From Chitinophaga sp. YR627 (GTDB lineage: Bacteria; Bacteroidota; Bacteroidia; Chitinophagales; Chitinophagaceae): a stretch of 64,000 bases of DNA. The stretch lies in contig NZ_FOUX01000001.1 in assembly GCF_900114995.1 (NCBI RefSeq), positions 1,674,001 to 1,738,000 on the forward strand. Direction: 5' to 3'. A model generated the notes under the pieces. It was not told the origin of the DNA. It searched no databases and saw only the letters and a program-made list of their open reading frames with translations. The stretch's first letter is position 1. Every line of letters starts with the position of its first letter. The translations under genes and the position numbers were made by a program. Positions 17,095-26,565 of this stretch are shown here, one piece after another.

Positions 17095-19248
17095 TTATTC
17101 TTTGATAACCGCGTCCGCCGGAATAGGTGTAACCAGTTGCAGTCCCTCCAGGAAAGCAGTAGTACCGGGTATATCAAAGCTGGTATGCAATACATATTCC
17201 ACCTTTAATTCAACAGGCAGATAAACGCCCCATTTGCTTAAAGGAAAGGCGTCAGGCATGTCTTCAAGCAACGATCTTACATGCTGTTTTATATGGATTA
17301 ACTGATGACGCATATTCTCCACCAGTTCAGACATATTAACAGCGGTAGCTGTCAATATGATCTTACTCTGTTTGTCATCCAGGTTAGCTTCAAGATGCAG
17401 CGTCCTGGTAAGAAAGAACAAGGTTTTATTGATCCTTGTCCCCGTGAAGGTGTAGATATCAATCTCCTTATGCCTTATTATAGCCGGTCGTACGGTAGAT
17501 AGATGGTCCAGTCTGAAGTCTTTGAATAACAGCCTGATCTCATTAACACTGTCAATCGCGCTATCGTCCGCCTCATCCTTGTTTAATTCGGTATTCAGTA
17601 ATTCCATCATTTTCTGCCTGATACGGGGATGTACATCTCCGCTGCCGCTGGTAAATGCCGGTTTCTTGCCGTCATTCGTAGGTATGACAAATACCTTCTT
17701 CGCCTTCATGTCAATATCTGCAATTTTCCAGATCTTAGCGGCTAACAGTACATTGTCATTTACGGCCAGCCATGGCGTTAATTCCAGTTCTCCGATAGTG
17801 ACGCCTGCATGAATCACTTTCAGCATCACAGCAGACATAAACATGGAATAAAAGTCCCGGGAAGTCGTAAGTTTTTCTCCTTCAACTCCCACAATCAATT
17901 CCCTGCGAAGGTCCTCTATGTATTCCGACTTAATCATGTAGTCCAGCAGGAAATCCACCTCAGAGGTAGTAAACCGGCTGAATACAGGATTGTTCTGCAG
18001 CTTTTGCAACAGTATCTGTCTGGACAAACCGTTTGTTTCTTTCAGGATGGATAATGTCTGATGAAACAACAGGTCATATGGCTTTTCCGGACTATAGACC
18101 GGCTCGACAAACTGTTCTTTGAACAACTCCCAGCAGGCAAAAGATTGCAGGGTGGACCAGTGTTCTGTGGCATATAATAACAGCTGACTTTCAAAGCCCT
18201 CTCTTCTGCCACTACGGCCTACCCGCTGGATGAGAGATGCGATGGAATGTGTGGCGTCTATTTGTATCACGGTTTCCACGGTACCAATATCGATACCCAG
18301 CTCCAGCGTGGAGGTACAGGCAATACAAAAGTTGTTGCGTTTGTTGGTTTTTGCAAATTCTTCCACATATTCCCTTAGCTCTTTGTCGACGGCTGAGTGG
18401 TGTGAAAAGAAATAAGGGTGTCCTTTCTTCCGTTCGGACATGCGTTTGAGTTTCACGGCTATTTCCTCTGCATTCCCGCGGGTATTTGGGAAGATGAGTA
18501 CTTTACTGTCCTTTACCTGATTATACAACTCTTCAATAAACGCAGACGTATATTCAGCGTCCTGTTCGATGTATTTGAAACGGGCATTGATACCTTTCGC
18601 TGTAGGATCGATAAGGACCTTTGTATTGGCAGGATCACCGGTAAAACGCTTCGGTTCCTCATAGTCGCCTACCGTCGCAGAAAGACCAACAATACGGGGC
18701 TTCTTTTCAGCTGCCAGATCATTGATCCTGGAAAGCAGGGAACGCAGGTGCATGCCTCTGTCGCTGCCCAGGAAGGTATGAATCTCATCTATGACGATGA
18801 ACTTCAACCGGGAGAACAGCGCTTTGGCATGTTCCGGATGATTGGTAAAAAGAGCCTCAATTGACTCAGGCGTGATCAGTAATACGCCTTCCGGTTGCTT
18901 TAACAGTTTCTTTTTGGCTGCCTGATTGGCCTCTCCGTGCCACCTGGTGATAGTGACGTCGATATAGCGGCAGAGGTCTTCTACACGCAAAAACTGATCG
19001 TTGATCAGTGCGATCAGCGGGGAGACGTACAATACCTGTACGCCCGGCTCTTTAAAGTCAACTTTGGAAAGGATCGGTAGAAAGGCCGCTTCGGTTTTGC
19101 CGGAAGCGGTTCTGGAGACGAGTATATAATTGTCTTCCGTACCCATGATCCGCTTGATAGCGGCGGACTGGATCGGCCGGAAAGACTCCCATCTTTTGTC
19201 ATTGATATACCGGCGTATCGGTTCTGAGAGCAGGGCAAATTCACTCAT
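17095..19248 (-). CDS. sngC: Lhr-like DEAD/DEAH helicase, Shango SngC-like
   Basis: 717 residues. Helicase motifs in order: RPIQSAAI (24-31), Walker A SRTASGKTE (45-53), Walker B VIDEIHTF (about 150), motif III LSAT (about 190) and motif VI QRVGRSGRR (about 340). A winged-helix-like and a beta-rich C-terminal half follow. It has the Lhr/BrxHI core but about half the length of full Lhr. Its start overlaps the stop of the ATPase gene by four bases, indicating coupled translation. Last gene of a three-gene operon (TerB-like, BREX-type ATPase, helicase), the composition published for the anti-phage system Shango. The helicase presumably translocates on invading or replicating DNA; that step is inference. 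Confidence 0.8.
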   Translation of the reverse strand: MSEFALLSEPIRRYINDKRWESFRPIQSAAIKRIMGTEDNYILVSRTASGKTEAAFLPILSKVDFKEPGVQVLYVSPLIALINDQFLRVEDLCRYIDVTITRWHGEANQAAKKKLLKQPEGVLLITPESIEALFTNHPEHAKALFSRLKFIVIDEIHTFLGSDRGMHLRSLLSRINDLAAEKKPRIVGLSATVGDYEEPKRFTGDPANTKVLIDPTAKGINARFKYIEQDAEYTSAFIEELYNQVKDSKVLIFPNTRGNAEEIAVKLKRMSERKKGHPYFFSHHSAVDKELREYVEEFAKTNKRNNFCIACTSTLELGIDIGTVETVIQIDATHSIASLIQRVGRSGRREGFESQLLLYATEHWSTLQSFACWELFKEQFVEPVYSPEKPYDLLFHQTLSILKETNGLSRQILLQKLQNNPVFSRFTTSEVDFLLDYMIKSEYIEDLRRELIVGVEGEKLTTSRDFYSMFMSAVMLKVIHAGVTIGELELTPWLAVNDNVLLAAKIWKIADIDMKAKKVFVIPTNDGKKPAFTSGSGDVHPRIRQKMMELLNTELNKDEADDSAIDSVNEIRLLFKDFRLDHLSTVRPAIIRHKEIDIYTFTGTRINKTLFFLTRTLHLEANLDDKQSKIILTATAVNMSELVENMRHQLIHIKQHVRSLLEDMPDAFPLSKWGVYLPVELKVEYVLHTSFDIPGTTAFLEGLQLVTPIPADAVIKE

Positions 19249-20558
19249 ATTTCCTTGATATTTTCAACGTCTTCCTCTACGGGTCTTTCGTCTTTTACCT
19301 CGATATCAGCAAAGAGTTTTGCTTTGTCAAAACCAGGGTTTTGCCGGAGGATGCTCATAATATTCAGGAAATCCCTGATCACTTCCCTTGGCGTCAGGAA
19401 CTCACTGGCGCCTGGTCTGTTGAACAATTCCTCCATGAACAGCTGTATGTCTTCGCTGGTAATGTCTACATTGGTTTTGTAATTGATGTCAAACACCTGT
19501 TTCAGCTTTTGCAGCAATACAAAGATCTCTGTTGCATTCAATGGCATCAGCCGGATCACAGGTTGTGCGAAGTCCCTGATTTCCTGTGATTCAAACTTGT
19601 TTGTCTCCAGTCGTGATTTCAACGCCTGGTAACTAAACAAGCCTCTTCTTTCATTTTCCAGGAACTCACGGGTGCCTGCGAAGTTGAAGAACAGGTTGCT
19701 GACCTTCCCCTGGAAACAGTCATTATAGATACTCAGGATCTTCTCATAGTTTTTCTCCCGCATGGCGGCAGTAGGGATCTTATAGAGATTGATCGCTTCA
19801 TCCAGGTTGATCATAAAACCACTATAGCCGATGCTGACAAATAGTTTACAGAAGTTCTTCAGCATATCATAGAAATTATCATCACCGATGATATCTCTTA
19901 CACCCAGGTCCTGTCTGGCTTCCGTTTTTGTATGATATTCTCCTTTCAGCCAGCGGAGGGCATTCTTGCGGAGTAATTCGTCATCCTTGATATAGCCCTG
20001 GTAATATTTCATGATCACCAGACCGAAATCAAAGCCCCCTACATCGGTTAATTCGTTCACCGTGCGCATAATATAGTCCTGGATCAGTTTTTCATACTGC
20101 TCATTTCTGATCTCTTCGATAGAGATATTATTTTCCTGCGCTGCTTTGGTAATGATCTGTTCGATCCATTTTTCCATCAGGGTAGACAATGCGCCACCTT
20201 CCGGTTTGGTTTGTATCGCCAGGTTATCGATGATGGCGGTATATAGCGCCAGGGACTTACCATCATTGGCATATATGCGGTTCTGCGGCGTAAAATCAGC
20301 GTTGGCCACTACAAACTTCTGCTTCATGGCTACGGTATTCAGCAGGTGCATCATAAATGACTTACCGGAGCCAAAATCGCCAATCCAGAACTTAACCATG
20401 CTATGTCCGTTCTTCACGTCTTCCAAAGCGTTGATAAATGCCTGTATTTCTGCTGAACGGCCTACGGTGATATGTTGTACACCGGTTTTAGGCACAACGC
20501 CGCCTAACAGCGAGTTTATAATGGAGGTGGCTTCCCGGGGTTTAATGTTTTCTATCAT
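19245..20558 (-). CDS. sngB: BREX-type ATP-binding protein, Shango SngB-like
   Basis: 437 residues. The P-loop is GDFGSGKS (60-67) and the acidic Walker B NLDE (in GFMINLDEA, about 250). The N-terminus (PREATSIINSLLGGVVP, then GRSAEIQAF) and the middle block LFVSIGYSGFMINLDE fit the BREX ATP-binding family (DUF2791; BrxD-like). BrxD pairs with the helicase BrxHI in type 2 BREX. Here neither PglX, PglZ nor PglW is present, so this is not BREX. It overlaps both neighbours by four bases, so the three proteins are likely made in fixed ratio and act as one complex. Confidence 0.85.
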   Translation of the reverse strand: MIENIKPREATSIINSLLGGVVPKTGVQHITVGRSAEIQAFINALEDVKNGHSMVKFWIGDFGSGKSFMMHLLNTVAMKQKFVVANADFTPQNRIYANDGKSLALYTAIIDNLAIQTKPEGGALSTLMEKWIEQIITKAAQENNISIEEIRNEQYEKLIQDYIMRTVNELTDVGGFDFGLVIMKYYQGYIKDDELLRKNALRWLKGEYHTKTEARQDLGVRDIIGDDNFYDMLKNFCKLFVSIGYSGFMINLDEAINLYKIPTAAMREKNYEKILSIYNDCFQGKVSNLFFNFAGTREFLENERRGLFSYQALKSRLETNKFESQEIRDFAQPVIRLMPLNATEIFVLLQKLKQVFDINYKTNVDITSEDIQLFMEELFNRPGASEFLTPREVIRDFLNIMSILRQNPGFDKAKLFADIEVKDERPVEEDVENIKEI

Positions 20559-22363
20559 ACGGTAATGGTTTGAAAATAACTTTCGGTGATGGTATACGTA
20601 TCGTCGTACTCCTCGATCAGCAGATCGTCCAGCACTTCATAACAGCTGCTATTGATACTTTCGATCAGCTGATCGCGGAAGAGTTTTCTTTCTTTGGCAA
20701 AATGACCGACCTTTTCTGCGGGGAGGGAAAAGGCATTTTCTTTGAATACAGACAGCAGTTCCTCCTGATGGTTGTTGAGCACAATCCCATCCGCAAAGGC
20801 GATGGCGTTTTCCGTTTTTATTTCTACCACCGGCGGCAGCAGTGTAATGGAGGCTACCGGAGGTAAGACCGGCGCTTCCTCCTGCTCATCGTCCTGTAGG
20901 AGCTTATTCAGGCTTTCTACGGTTTCATTATGCGCCGAGATGACCGCTTCAATGGCAGCGGCGTCCAGTTGTACGGTCCTTCTCTTTTTAGCGAAGATGC
21001 CAGGTACTTCTTCCAGTGCCGCTTTCAGATTAAGCGTCTGCACCAGATTTCCTGCCACCAGTTCAAAAGACTGCTTTTCCTGTTCCGTTTTAAACAGGCT
21101 TTTATGGATGTTTTTAGGCAGTTGTTTCTGGTCTGCTTTTTCTGACCGCAGATCGGCATGCAGGTACTTCAGATAGAACCTGACAGCATCCTGGCGGTCA
21201 TAGGAAGCAAAGAGTTTGGAGGCTTCAAAGAAGATATTTTCCTTTTGTGGATTATTGATATTCAATGCTGCCAGCTGTACTACTTCGCCGATACATGCAG
21301 CATAATTATCCTTGCTGACTTTCTGTTCGATCTCGTCGAAGAATACACGCCACCGGGTATTGTTCTGGGCATTCAGCTGAATTTCAGTGACTCTGTCAGC
21401 AGGAGGGATGGCCTTTTCTCTGCTGACAACTGCCTCAGAGACGAACCTGCCTATCTGATCTTCAAAAGCAGCACTGTATTTATCATAAGGGAAATCCTCA
21501 TTCAGCTTTCTTTTCTGACGGTATTTCTCCCGTACAGCGTTTTCCGCCCGTTTAAAAATAGTGAGGTAAATATCGCTCTCCAGTCTTTCCCGGTAATATA
21601 CCGCATCGTTCTTTGATTTACCCGGATAGAGTACCTGCATAGCGTTATCAGTCAGTTCGCTGATACAGGTTTCAAAGGAGCTATCTTTTTGTTTATATTC
21701 TTTATCAACGGCCTTGATACAGGCCAGGTATAAGCGAATAACGGCAATACAACAGCCTTCTACCGACAGGAAGATATTATCCGGGTTCCAGAACTTATTC
21801 AGCCAGTCAGCCTCCCGCACATTGAGATATAGTTTCTCTTTGAACCGATGCCCCAGTTTGGCGTTCTCATCATAATAGCTGGGCGTATTATCCGTAGCCG
21901 GAGTGGTATCAGCAGTAACAGCTGGCGCAGGTGCTTCACTATAATCGATCGTGCTGCCTTCCTGGCTGATATCGATCACGTCAATACCGTTATAGGCAGG
22001 AACAGGTGATACAGCAGCCGCGCCTGTACCGGCAAGCTGCTGCCGTTCCCGGTGATAACCGATTACCTGTTTGTACACGGTGGCCAGTTGCTGTTCGTCA
22101 TAACGATCCGTCAGCAGGAGGTTGAGTGTACCTTCAAATAAGCAGTCATATTCGTAGGGGATGACCCTTACGGGCGCTATGCCGGTATATACCTTCTGAT
22201 GTAATAAAGCCTTGTTTAAAAGCGTAATCTCATCCTTATGGAGCAGGGAGACCGTTTTATTGGCTATCTCGTAAAAGTTCTCTTTCGGGTTGTCCGGAAA
22301 ACCATAAGATCTGAGGTAATTTGTCCATTCCTCCCTAAAAAATCCATCTATCATTTTGTGCAA
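20555..22363 (-). CDS. sngA: TerB/TerB-C-like protein, Shango SngA-like
   Basis: 602 residues, first gene of the operon. The N-terminal third is helical, followed by a low-complexity linker rich in A, P, T (about 115-165). The middle is charged and helical. The C-terminal 140 residues resemble the TerB-C domain: RRTVQLDAAAIEAVI, NNHQEELLSVF, and an acidic end (LDDLLIEEYDDTYTITESYF). TerB-type domains bind calcium and recur in phage- and stress-response clusters. The presence of all three genes, in the order TerB-ATPase-helicase, is what makes the Shango call. The TerB identity on its own is the weakest of the three. Confidence 0.7.
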   Translation of the reverse strand: MHKMIDGFFREEWTNYLRSYGFPDNPKENFYEIANKTVSLLHKDEITLLNKALLHQKVYTGIAPVRVIPYEYDCLFEGTLNLLLTDRYDEQQLATVYKQVIGYHRERQQLAGTGAAAVSPVPAYNGIDVIDISQEGSTIDYSEAPAPAVTADTTPATDNTPSYYDENAKLGHRFKEKLYLNVREADWLNKFWNPDNIFLSVEGCCIAVIRLYLACIKAVDKEYKQKDSSFETCISELTDNAMQVLYPGKSKNDAVYYRERLESDIYLTIFKRAENAVREKYRQKRKLNEDFPYDKYSAAFEDQIGRFVSEAVVSREKAIPPADRVTEIQLNAQNNTRWRVFFDEIEQKVSKDNYAACIGEVVQLAALNINNPQKENIFFEASKLFASYDRQDAVRFYLKYLHADLRSEKADQKQLPKNIHKSLFKTEQEKQSFELVAGNLVQTLNLKAALEEVPGIFAKKRRTVQLDAAAIEAVISAHNETVESLNKLLQDDEQEEAPVLPPVASITLLPPVVEIKTENAIAFADGIVLNNHQEELLSVFKENAFSLPAEKVGHFAKERKLFRDQLIESINSSCYEVLDDLLIEEYDDTYTITESYFQTITV

Positions 22364-22450
22364 TCTCGGGTATTAGTAAAGGGATTATCTTGTTGACACT
22401 TAGTACGTGGTTGTCTTGCTTCCGCTAGTTTAATATTAATTTCCGAGTAA

Positions 22451-22473
22451 TTCGTTAATACCTTGTTAACGAA
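22451..22473. promoter_or_regulatory. Perfect inverted repeat upstream of the Shango-like operon
   Basis: TTCGTTAA (22451-22458), 7-base spacer, TTAACGAA (22466-22473). It lies 88 bases before sngA (minus strand) and 49 bases before the plus-strand -7 box at 22522. The symmetry and position suit an operator for a dimeric repressor; no regulator gene is adjacent. Confidence 0.45.
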
Positions 22474-22521
22474 CTGTGAAAGTCAGCCGCTTACCTGATA
22501 GGAGAGAATAACATATGTGCC

Positions 22522-22529
22522 TATATTTG
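22522..22529 (+). promoter_or_regulatory. -7 box TATATTTG of the PQQ-propeller gene
   Basis: Perfect TAnnTTTG 18 bases before the ATG at 22547. It also argues against the upstream ATG at 22517, which would lie inside the promoter. Confidence 0.55.
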
Positions 22530-22546
22530 CAGCAGATAACTATACT

Positions 22547-23647
22547 ATGAAATTACTGAAAACCCTTCCCGAACACGTTCACATCCTCCGTGATTTTCGG
22601 GGAAGACTTTATACTACTATTATGGAGGATGATGGCGTCCGTTGGTCTGCAGCTATCAGCAATCTTTCCATCAACAGATTATTTCCGGAAAACAGGGAGC
22701 TTTACCATTCCGGCACAACGGATGATGGAATAATGATTTTCCAGCGTTCGGAGTCATTGCTGCACCGTAAACCTTCCGTAAATCAAATCACACTGTTTGA
22801 TACAGCTACAGGCATATGGTCAGAACCTCACGCTGCTGATATTGTTTTATATGGGACTGCCTTAGGTGGAAACGAATACAATGGGATACGACTGAATCAT
22901 ACAGGAAACTCCTTTGTGATATATGATGCGATTGCCAATAAAGATTGCCTGCAGTTAGATTTTGATAACCTGATCTGGTGTACATACGGCGATAACGATA
23001 AGATCCTGTTAACTGAGCATACGCGCAAAGAAGATCTCTTTATTTATCGCTATTCCAGAGATGGCCAACGCCTGTGGTCCGTTAAAATTGACGATGTGCT
23101 GACAGGGGGTATTGTCAGTAATGAACGCCGGGCCACCATCGTTAACTATCTGCCTGTTTCCAATCTCTTTGTGTTTTGTTATCCGGGATGTGTATTGTTT
23201 GCCCTGGATGCTGTTACCGGTGAAAAGAAATGGGAATACCAGGTTGAAATGCCCAGGCCTTACAGCGTAGTGCCGGACGAAGATGATCTCATTTATATAA
23301 CAAGAACCGCATTTGACAGGAATACAAAGGTCAATGTTCCCTGGCTTACTGTGCTGGATGGCAGAAATGGTACGTTAGTACTGGAAAAGGATCTGTCAAC
23401 CACTGTTTTTGATGAACCGGTACCGGCAGGATTCTATGAGGTTAAAATAGCTGTATTAAACGCCTTTCTCTATCTGACTATACCGCAATTGGGAAAATTG
23501 TTTAAACTGGACAAAAACACCGGTACGCTCATCGATAGTTATTCGCATACAAAGAGCTTTCAGCGTGATACGGCCATGCAGGATGGTCATCTGATCCTGC
23601 TGGAAGATAATGACAGCTACAACAAGGTGCTGGTAATTGAGTTATAA
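22547..23647 (+). CDS. PQQ-like beta-propeller protein, function unknown
   Basis: 366 residues from the ATG at 22547, chosen because a -7 box covers the earlier ATG at 22517. No signal peptide. Repeated strands with W and D at the turns (RLWSVKIDDVL, FALDAVTGEKKWEYQVE, TVLDGRNGTLVLEKDL, FKLDKNTGTLIDSY) match PQQ/quinoprotein-like propeller blades. No PQQ-binding residues are evident, so it is probably a scaffold or sensor. It is divergent from the Shango-like operon and shares its intergenic region. It is not a known Shango component. Confidence 0.65.
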   Translation: MKLLKTLPEHVHILRDFRGRLYTTIMEDDGVRWSAAISNLSINRLFPENRELYHSGTTDDGIMIFQRSESLLHRKPSVNQITLFDTATGIWSEPHAADIVLYGTALGGNEYNGIRLNHTGNSFVIYDAIANKDCLQLDFDNLIWCTYGDNDKILLTEHTRKEDLFIYRYSRDGQRLWSVKIDDVLTGGIVSNERRATIVNYLPVSNLFVFCYPGCVLFALDAVTGEKKWEYQVEMPRPYSVVPDEDDLIYITRTAFDRNTKVNVPWLTVLDGRNGTLVLEKDLSTTVFDEPVPAGFYEVKIAVLNAFLYLTIPQLGKLFKLDKNTGTLIDSYSHTKSFQRDTAMQDGHLILLEDNDSYNKVLVIEL

Positions 23648-23771
23648 AAAGATCAATTATAATGTGCCGCCACTGATCTGCCAGCGCATCAACACATAAC
23701 AATTTCTTAACCTTCCACGCTGACGGTACACACTTCATTTTGCGGTTCTCTTATAAAACAACGACAGCGAA

Positions 23772-25109
23772 ATGAAGCGTTTCTATGCAATCGCAGGCGG
23801 ACTGCTGTTAACATTGTCAGCCGCCGCACAAAAGGTAAACCACGTAGTACTGATCACTATTGACGGCTTCCGTCCTGACTTCTACCAGGATGCTTCCTGG
23901 GGGATGAACAACCTCCGTATGATGAAGGACAGCGGGGTAGCCGCAGATGGTGTGAACTGTGTATTCCCAAGCGTTACCTATCCGGACCATACCACTATTA
24001 TTACAGGGGTAAAACCAGCTAAACACGGTGTCTATTACAATGCGCCTTTTGAAGAAGGAAAAGCCAGCGGTAAATGGTACTGGTATTATAACGCGATCAA
24101 GGTGCCAACACTCTATGACGCGGTGCATGCTGCTGGTAAGACCAACGCCAACGTGATCTGGCCGGTATCTGTAGGAGCACCGGTAGATTATAACATCCCT
24201 GATGTATGGCCTTTGGGTAAAAATCCGGACAGGAGAGTAGCGACTGCTGCTGCGACAACACCTGCGTCACTGTGGCAGGAAATACAGGATAATGCTACCG
24301 GAAAGCTCGGTCCTGAGGACTTCACCATGGTACGCGAAGAACTGGTGATGGATGAAAACGTAGCCAGAATGGGTGCTTATATCATCACTAAATACAAGCC
24401 TGCATTTACCACCTTACACCTCGCCTGTGCTGACCACTATGAGCATAAGCAGGGCCGGGATGGCCTGCTGGTAAGAAAAGCGGTAGCCGGTGCAGACAGA
24501 GCGATCGGTACCATTCTGGAAGCGCTGATCAGAGCAGGTATTGATGATAGTACAGCTGTTATCGTCACAGGCGATCATGGATTTGTAGATATCAAACAGT
24601 CATTTTCTCCAAACGTATTGCTGGCAGAAGCAGGACTGATCAAAGATATCGATAAGGCAGACTGGAAAGCCCGTTTCCATGCTTCCGGCGGTTCTGCATT
24701 CCTGCATCTGAAAGATAAGAACGACAAACAATCACTGGAAAAAGTAAAAGGAATACTTGCGCATCTGCCAGCCGATCAGCAACAGTTATTCAGGGTGATC
24801 GACCGCAAACAGCTGGATGCGATCGGTGCAGATCCGAATGCCGTACTTGCACTGGCAGCTGTTAAGGGTGTGACCATCGGTGGCGCTGTAAAAGGTGCCG
24901 TACTGAAAGAAGCAAAAGGTGGAACACATGGCTACTATCCTGATTTCCATGAAATACAGACCGGCTTTGTAGCATATGGTCCTGGTATTGCCAAAGGAAA
25001 TAACCTGAAGGAAATGGACCTGACGGATGTAGCACCGCTGATCGCAAAACTGCTTGGATTACAATTCAACACGGCCGACGGTAAAGTGCCTGCCGGTGTA
25101 CTGAAATAA
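23772..25109 (+). CDS. Nucleotide pyrophosphatase/phosphodiesterase (NPP) family
   Basis: 445 residues with a signal peptide (ending ...LTLSAAAQ, about 20). The fold is alkaline-phosphatase-like: metal-binding Asp31 in TIDGFRPD, nucleophile Thr69 in PSVTYPDHTT, and the second metal site in TGDHGFVD plus late GGTHGYYPD. This is the NPP/ectonucleotide pattern, acting on nucleotide or phospholipid phosphodiesters in the periplasm. With the PhoX-like and GDPD genes in this window it fits organophosphate scavenging. A strong bidirectional terminator follows. Confidence 0.88.
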   Translation: MKRFYAIAGGLLLTLSAAAQKVNHVVLITIDGFRPDFYQDASWGMNNLRMMKDSGVAADGVNCVFPSVTYPDHTTIITGVKPAKHGVYYNAPFEEGKASGKWYWYYNAIKVPTLYDAVHAAGKTNANVIWPVSVGAPVDYNIPDVWPLGKNPDRRVATAAATTPASLWQEIQDNATGKLGPEDFTMVREELVMDENVARMGAYIITKYKPAFTTLHLACADHYEHKQGRDGLLVRKAVAGADRAIGTILEALIRAGIDDSTAVIVTGDHGFVDIKQSFSPNVLLAEAGLIKDIDKADWKARFHASGGSAFLHLKDKNDKQSLEKVKGILAHLPADQQQLFRVIDRKQLDAIGADPNAVLALAAVKGVTIGGAVKGAVLKEAKGGTHGYYPDFHEIQTGFVAYGPGIAKGNNLKEMDLTDVAPLIAKLLGLQFNTADGKVPAGVLK

Positions 25110-25138
25110 TTAACCCTGCCTGTGAGAAACCCAATAAA

Positions 25139-25176
25139 AAAAGCCTTAAAGTTCTTCATTGAACTTTAAGGCTTTT
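25139..25176. terminator. Bidirectional terminator
   Basis: AAAAGCCTTAAAGTTC (25139-25154), loop TTCATT, GAACTTTAAGGCTTTT (25161-25176): a perfect 16-bp stem between the convergent NPP and VOC genes. Confidence 0.92.
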
Positions 25177-25195
25177 ACCTGTGATCAGGAAAGGT

Positions 25196-25618
25196 CTACT
25201 GGGGTTGTACGTCAAAACTCACCATCCAGTTGATGTCAAATTTGTCGGTGACCATACCAAATAAAGGAGCCCAGAAAGTTTTGTCCAGTGGCATGGTAAC
25301 TTTACCTCCGGCTGCCAGTCCGTCGAAGATCTTCCTGGTTTCTTCTTCCGAACTAGTGGAGATCGCAACAGAAAAGTTACTGCCGATCTGAATATTGCCG
25401 TTCTCCGGACCGCAATCACTGCCCATCAGGATGTCTTTACCCCCCACAGGTAATGCAACATGCATGATCTGATTGGCATATTGTGGATCTACTCCTTCGC
25501 CAGGCATATCGCCAAATTTAGAGATCATCTGGAATTCTCCACCAAACACAGACTTATAAAGATTAAATGCTTCCTCGCAGGTGCCATTGAAAAGCAGGTA
25601 AGGATTCAATGAAGCCAT
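25196..25618 (-). CDS. VOC family protein, PhnB/YjdN-like
   Basis: 140 residues. It has the glyoxalase/bleomycin-resistance fold pattern of the PhnB group: PYLLFNGTCEEAFNLYKSVFGGEF at the N-terminus, HVALPVGGKDILMGSD, and TFWAPLFGMVTDKFDINWM at the C-terminus. Members are cytosolic with a metal site formed by paired beta-alpha-beta-beta-beta units; the substrate is usually unknown. A DinB-like gene lies upstream on the same strand, 101 bases away, probably transcribed separately. Confidence 0.85.
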   Translation of the reverse strand: MASLNPYLLFNGTCEEAFNLYKSVFGGEFQMISKFGDMPGEGVDPQYANQIMHVALPVGGKDILMGSDCGPENGNIQIGSNFSVAISTSSEEETRKIFDGLAAGGKVTMPLDKTFWAPLFGMVTDKFDINWMVSFDVQPQ

Positions 25619-25719
25619 ATCAGTTTATTTGAGAGTTATACAATACATTAAAATTACCATGATCTCCGCTTTGTAAGGAGGGTTGAATAAGACATAAACA
25701 CGGTCAGAACAGGACAAGT

Positions 25720-26220
25720 TTATTGTCTGTCCCAGAAAGCAGGCGGCTCGATACCCAGCGCCCGCAGATATACATATCCCTGTGCCCTGTGATGGATCTC
25801 ATTGTCGATCCAGTAAAACAGGATAAAATGAATAGGACCTTCCCACTGACCAAAGGCCAGATCTATCTCATGAAAACGTTCGACAGGTATCTGTGGCCAT
25901 AAACGATTAAGCTTTTCCGTTAGTTGATCCCAGAGCGCCAGCAGATCGGCTTTTGTCTTCGGACCACGCCCGTTTTCATACGTAGAAAAATCGGTTGACC
26001 ATTTACCGGTAAGTATCCCATCAATACCAGGATCGCCCATACTGATCATCTCCAGTGCCAGTTCTGCGAAGGGACGCATACCGCCAACAGAAAAGGAAAA
26101 CAGGTCTTTCTCCGGGAATGCTTCAATGACTTTACGGGTTAATGTACGGTGTCCCTGCCAGTGGGTAAGCAGTTCCGCAGGGCTAATAACAGATGGTGTG
26201 CTGATCAGTTCCTGTGTCAT
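25720..26220 (-). CDS. DinB-like four-helix protein
   Basis: 166 residues from the ATG at 26220; an upstream frame to 26283 would add 21 residues of doubtful reality. Helical throughout. The DinB pattern is HWQGHRTLTRKVIEAF, FSVGGMRPFAELALEMI, and the C-terminal IDNEIHHRAQGYVYLRALG, where conserved histidines form the metal site in this fold. DinB-like proteins include thiol-dependent transferases; the specific reaction is unknown. Confidence 0.8.
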   Translation of the reverse strand: MTQELISTPSVISPAELLTHWQGHRTLTRKVIEAFPEKDLFSFSVGGMRPFAELALEMISMGDPGIDGILTGKWSTDFSTYENGRGPKTKADLLALWDQLTEKLNRLWPQIPVERFHEIDLAFGQWEGPIHFILFYWIDNEIHHRAQGYVYLRALGIEPPAFWDRQ

Positions 26221-26454
26221 GTTCAGATAATTTAGTAGTGAATGTTTGTTTGACAATACAAAGAAAATCAGGCAGCGTGACAACCCTATGTCAGTAGTAT
26301 TCCAGCGCTATGGAAAAAAACACAGATAGGGGGGTACTGGTTCACGGGAAGGCAGGAAATGGCAAAATAAGGCTGTTTTTATCGTGATGATTGATTATAA
26401 GCAAGTTGGAAATAAAGTGCCCAATATGGCTTGTTAATTCGCCCTCTACAGGTA

Positions 26455-26481
26455 ATGTGGATAACTCATATGTGGATAACT
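26455..26481. other. Two tandem perfect DnaA boxes
   Basis: TGTGGATAA, the complement of the DnaA box TTATCCACA, occurs at 26456-26464 and again at 26471-26479. The two copies sit within a 12-base direct repeat, ATGTGGATAACT, at 15-base spacing. The 578-base non-coding gap 26221-26798 also holds an extremely AT-rich run at about 26566-26650. No further boxes were found in the gap. It may be a replication origin or DnaA-regulated site; dnaA itself is not in the window. Confidence 0.55.
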
Positions 26482-26565
26482 TTTAAAATGAGACGTTTGG
26501 TTTTTAAACGACTGACTATCAGATTTCATTACCAGAGTCCGCTCCCTCACTACATGTGAAGCCTA

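Noticed and set aside
17095..22363. BREX type 2 system
   Set aside because: ATPase and helicase fit, but PglW, PglX, PglY and PglZ are missing, and a TerB-like protein is present instead.
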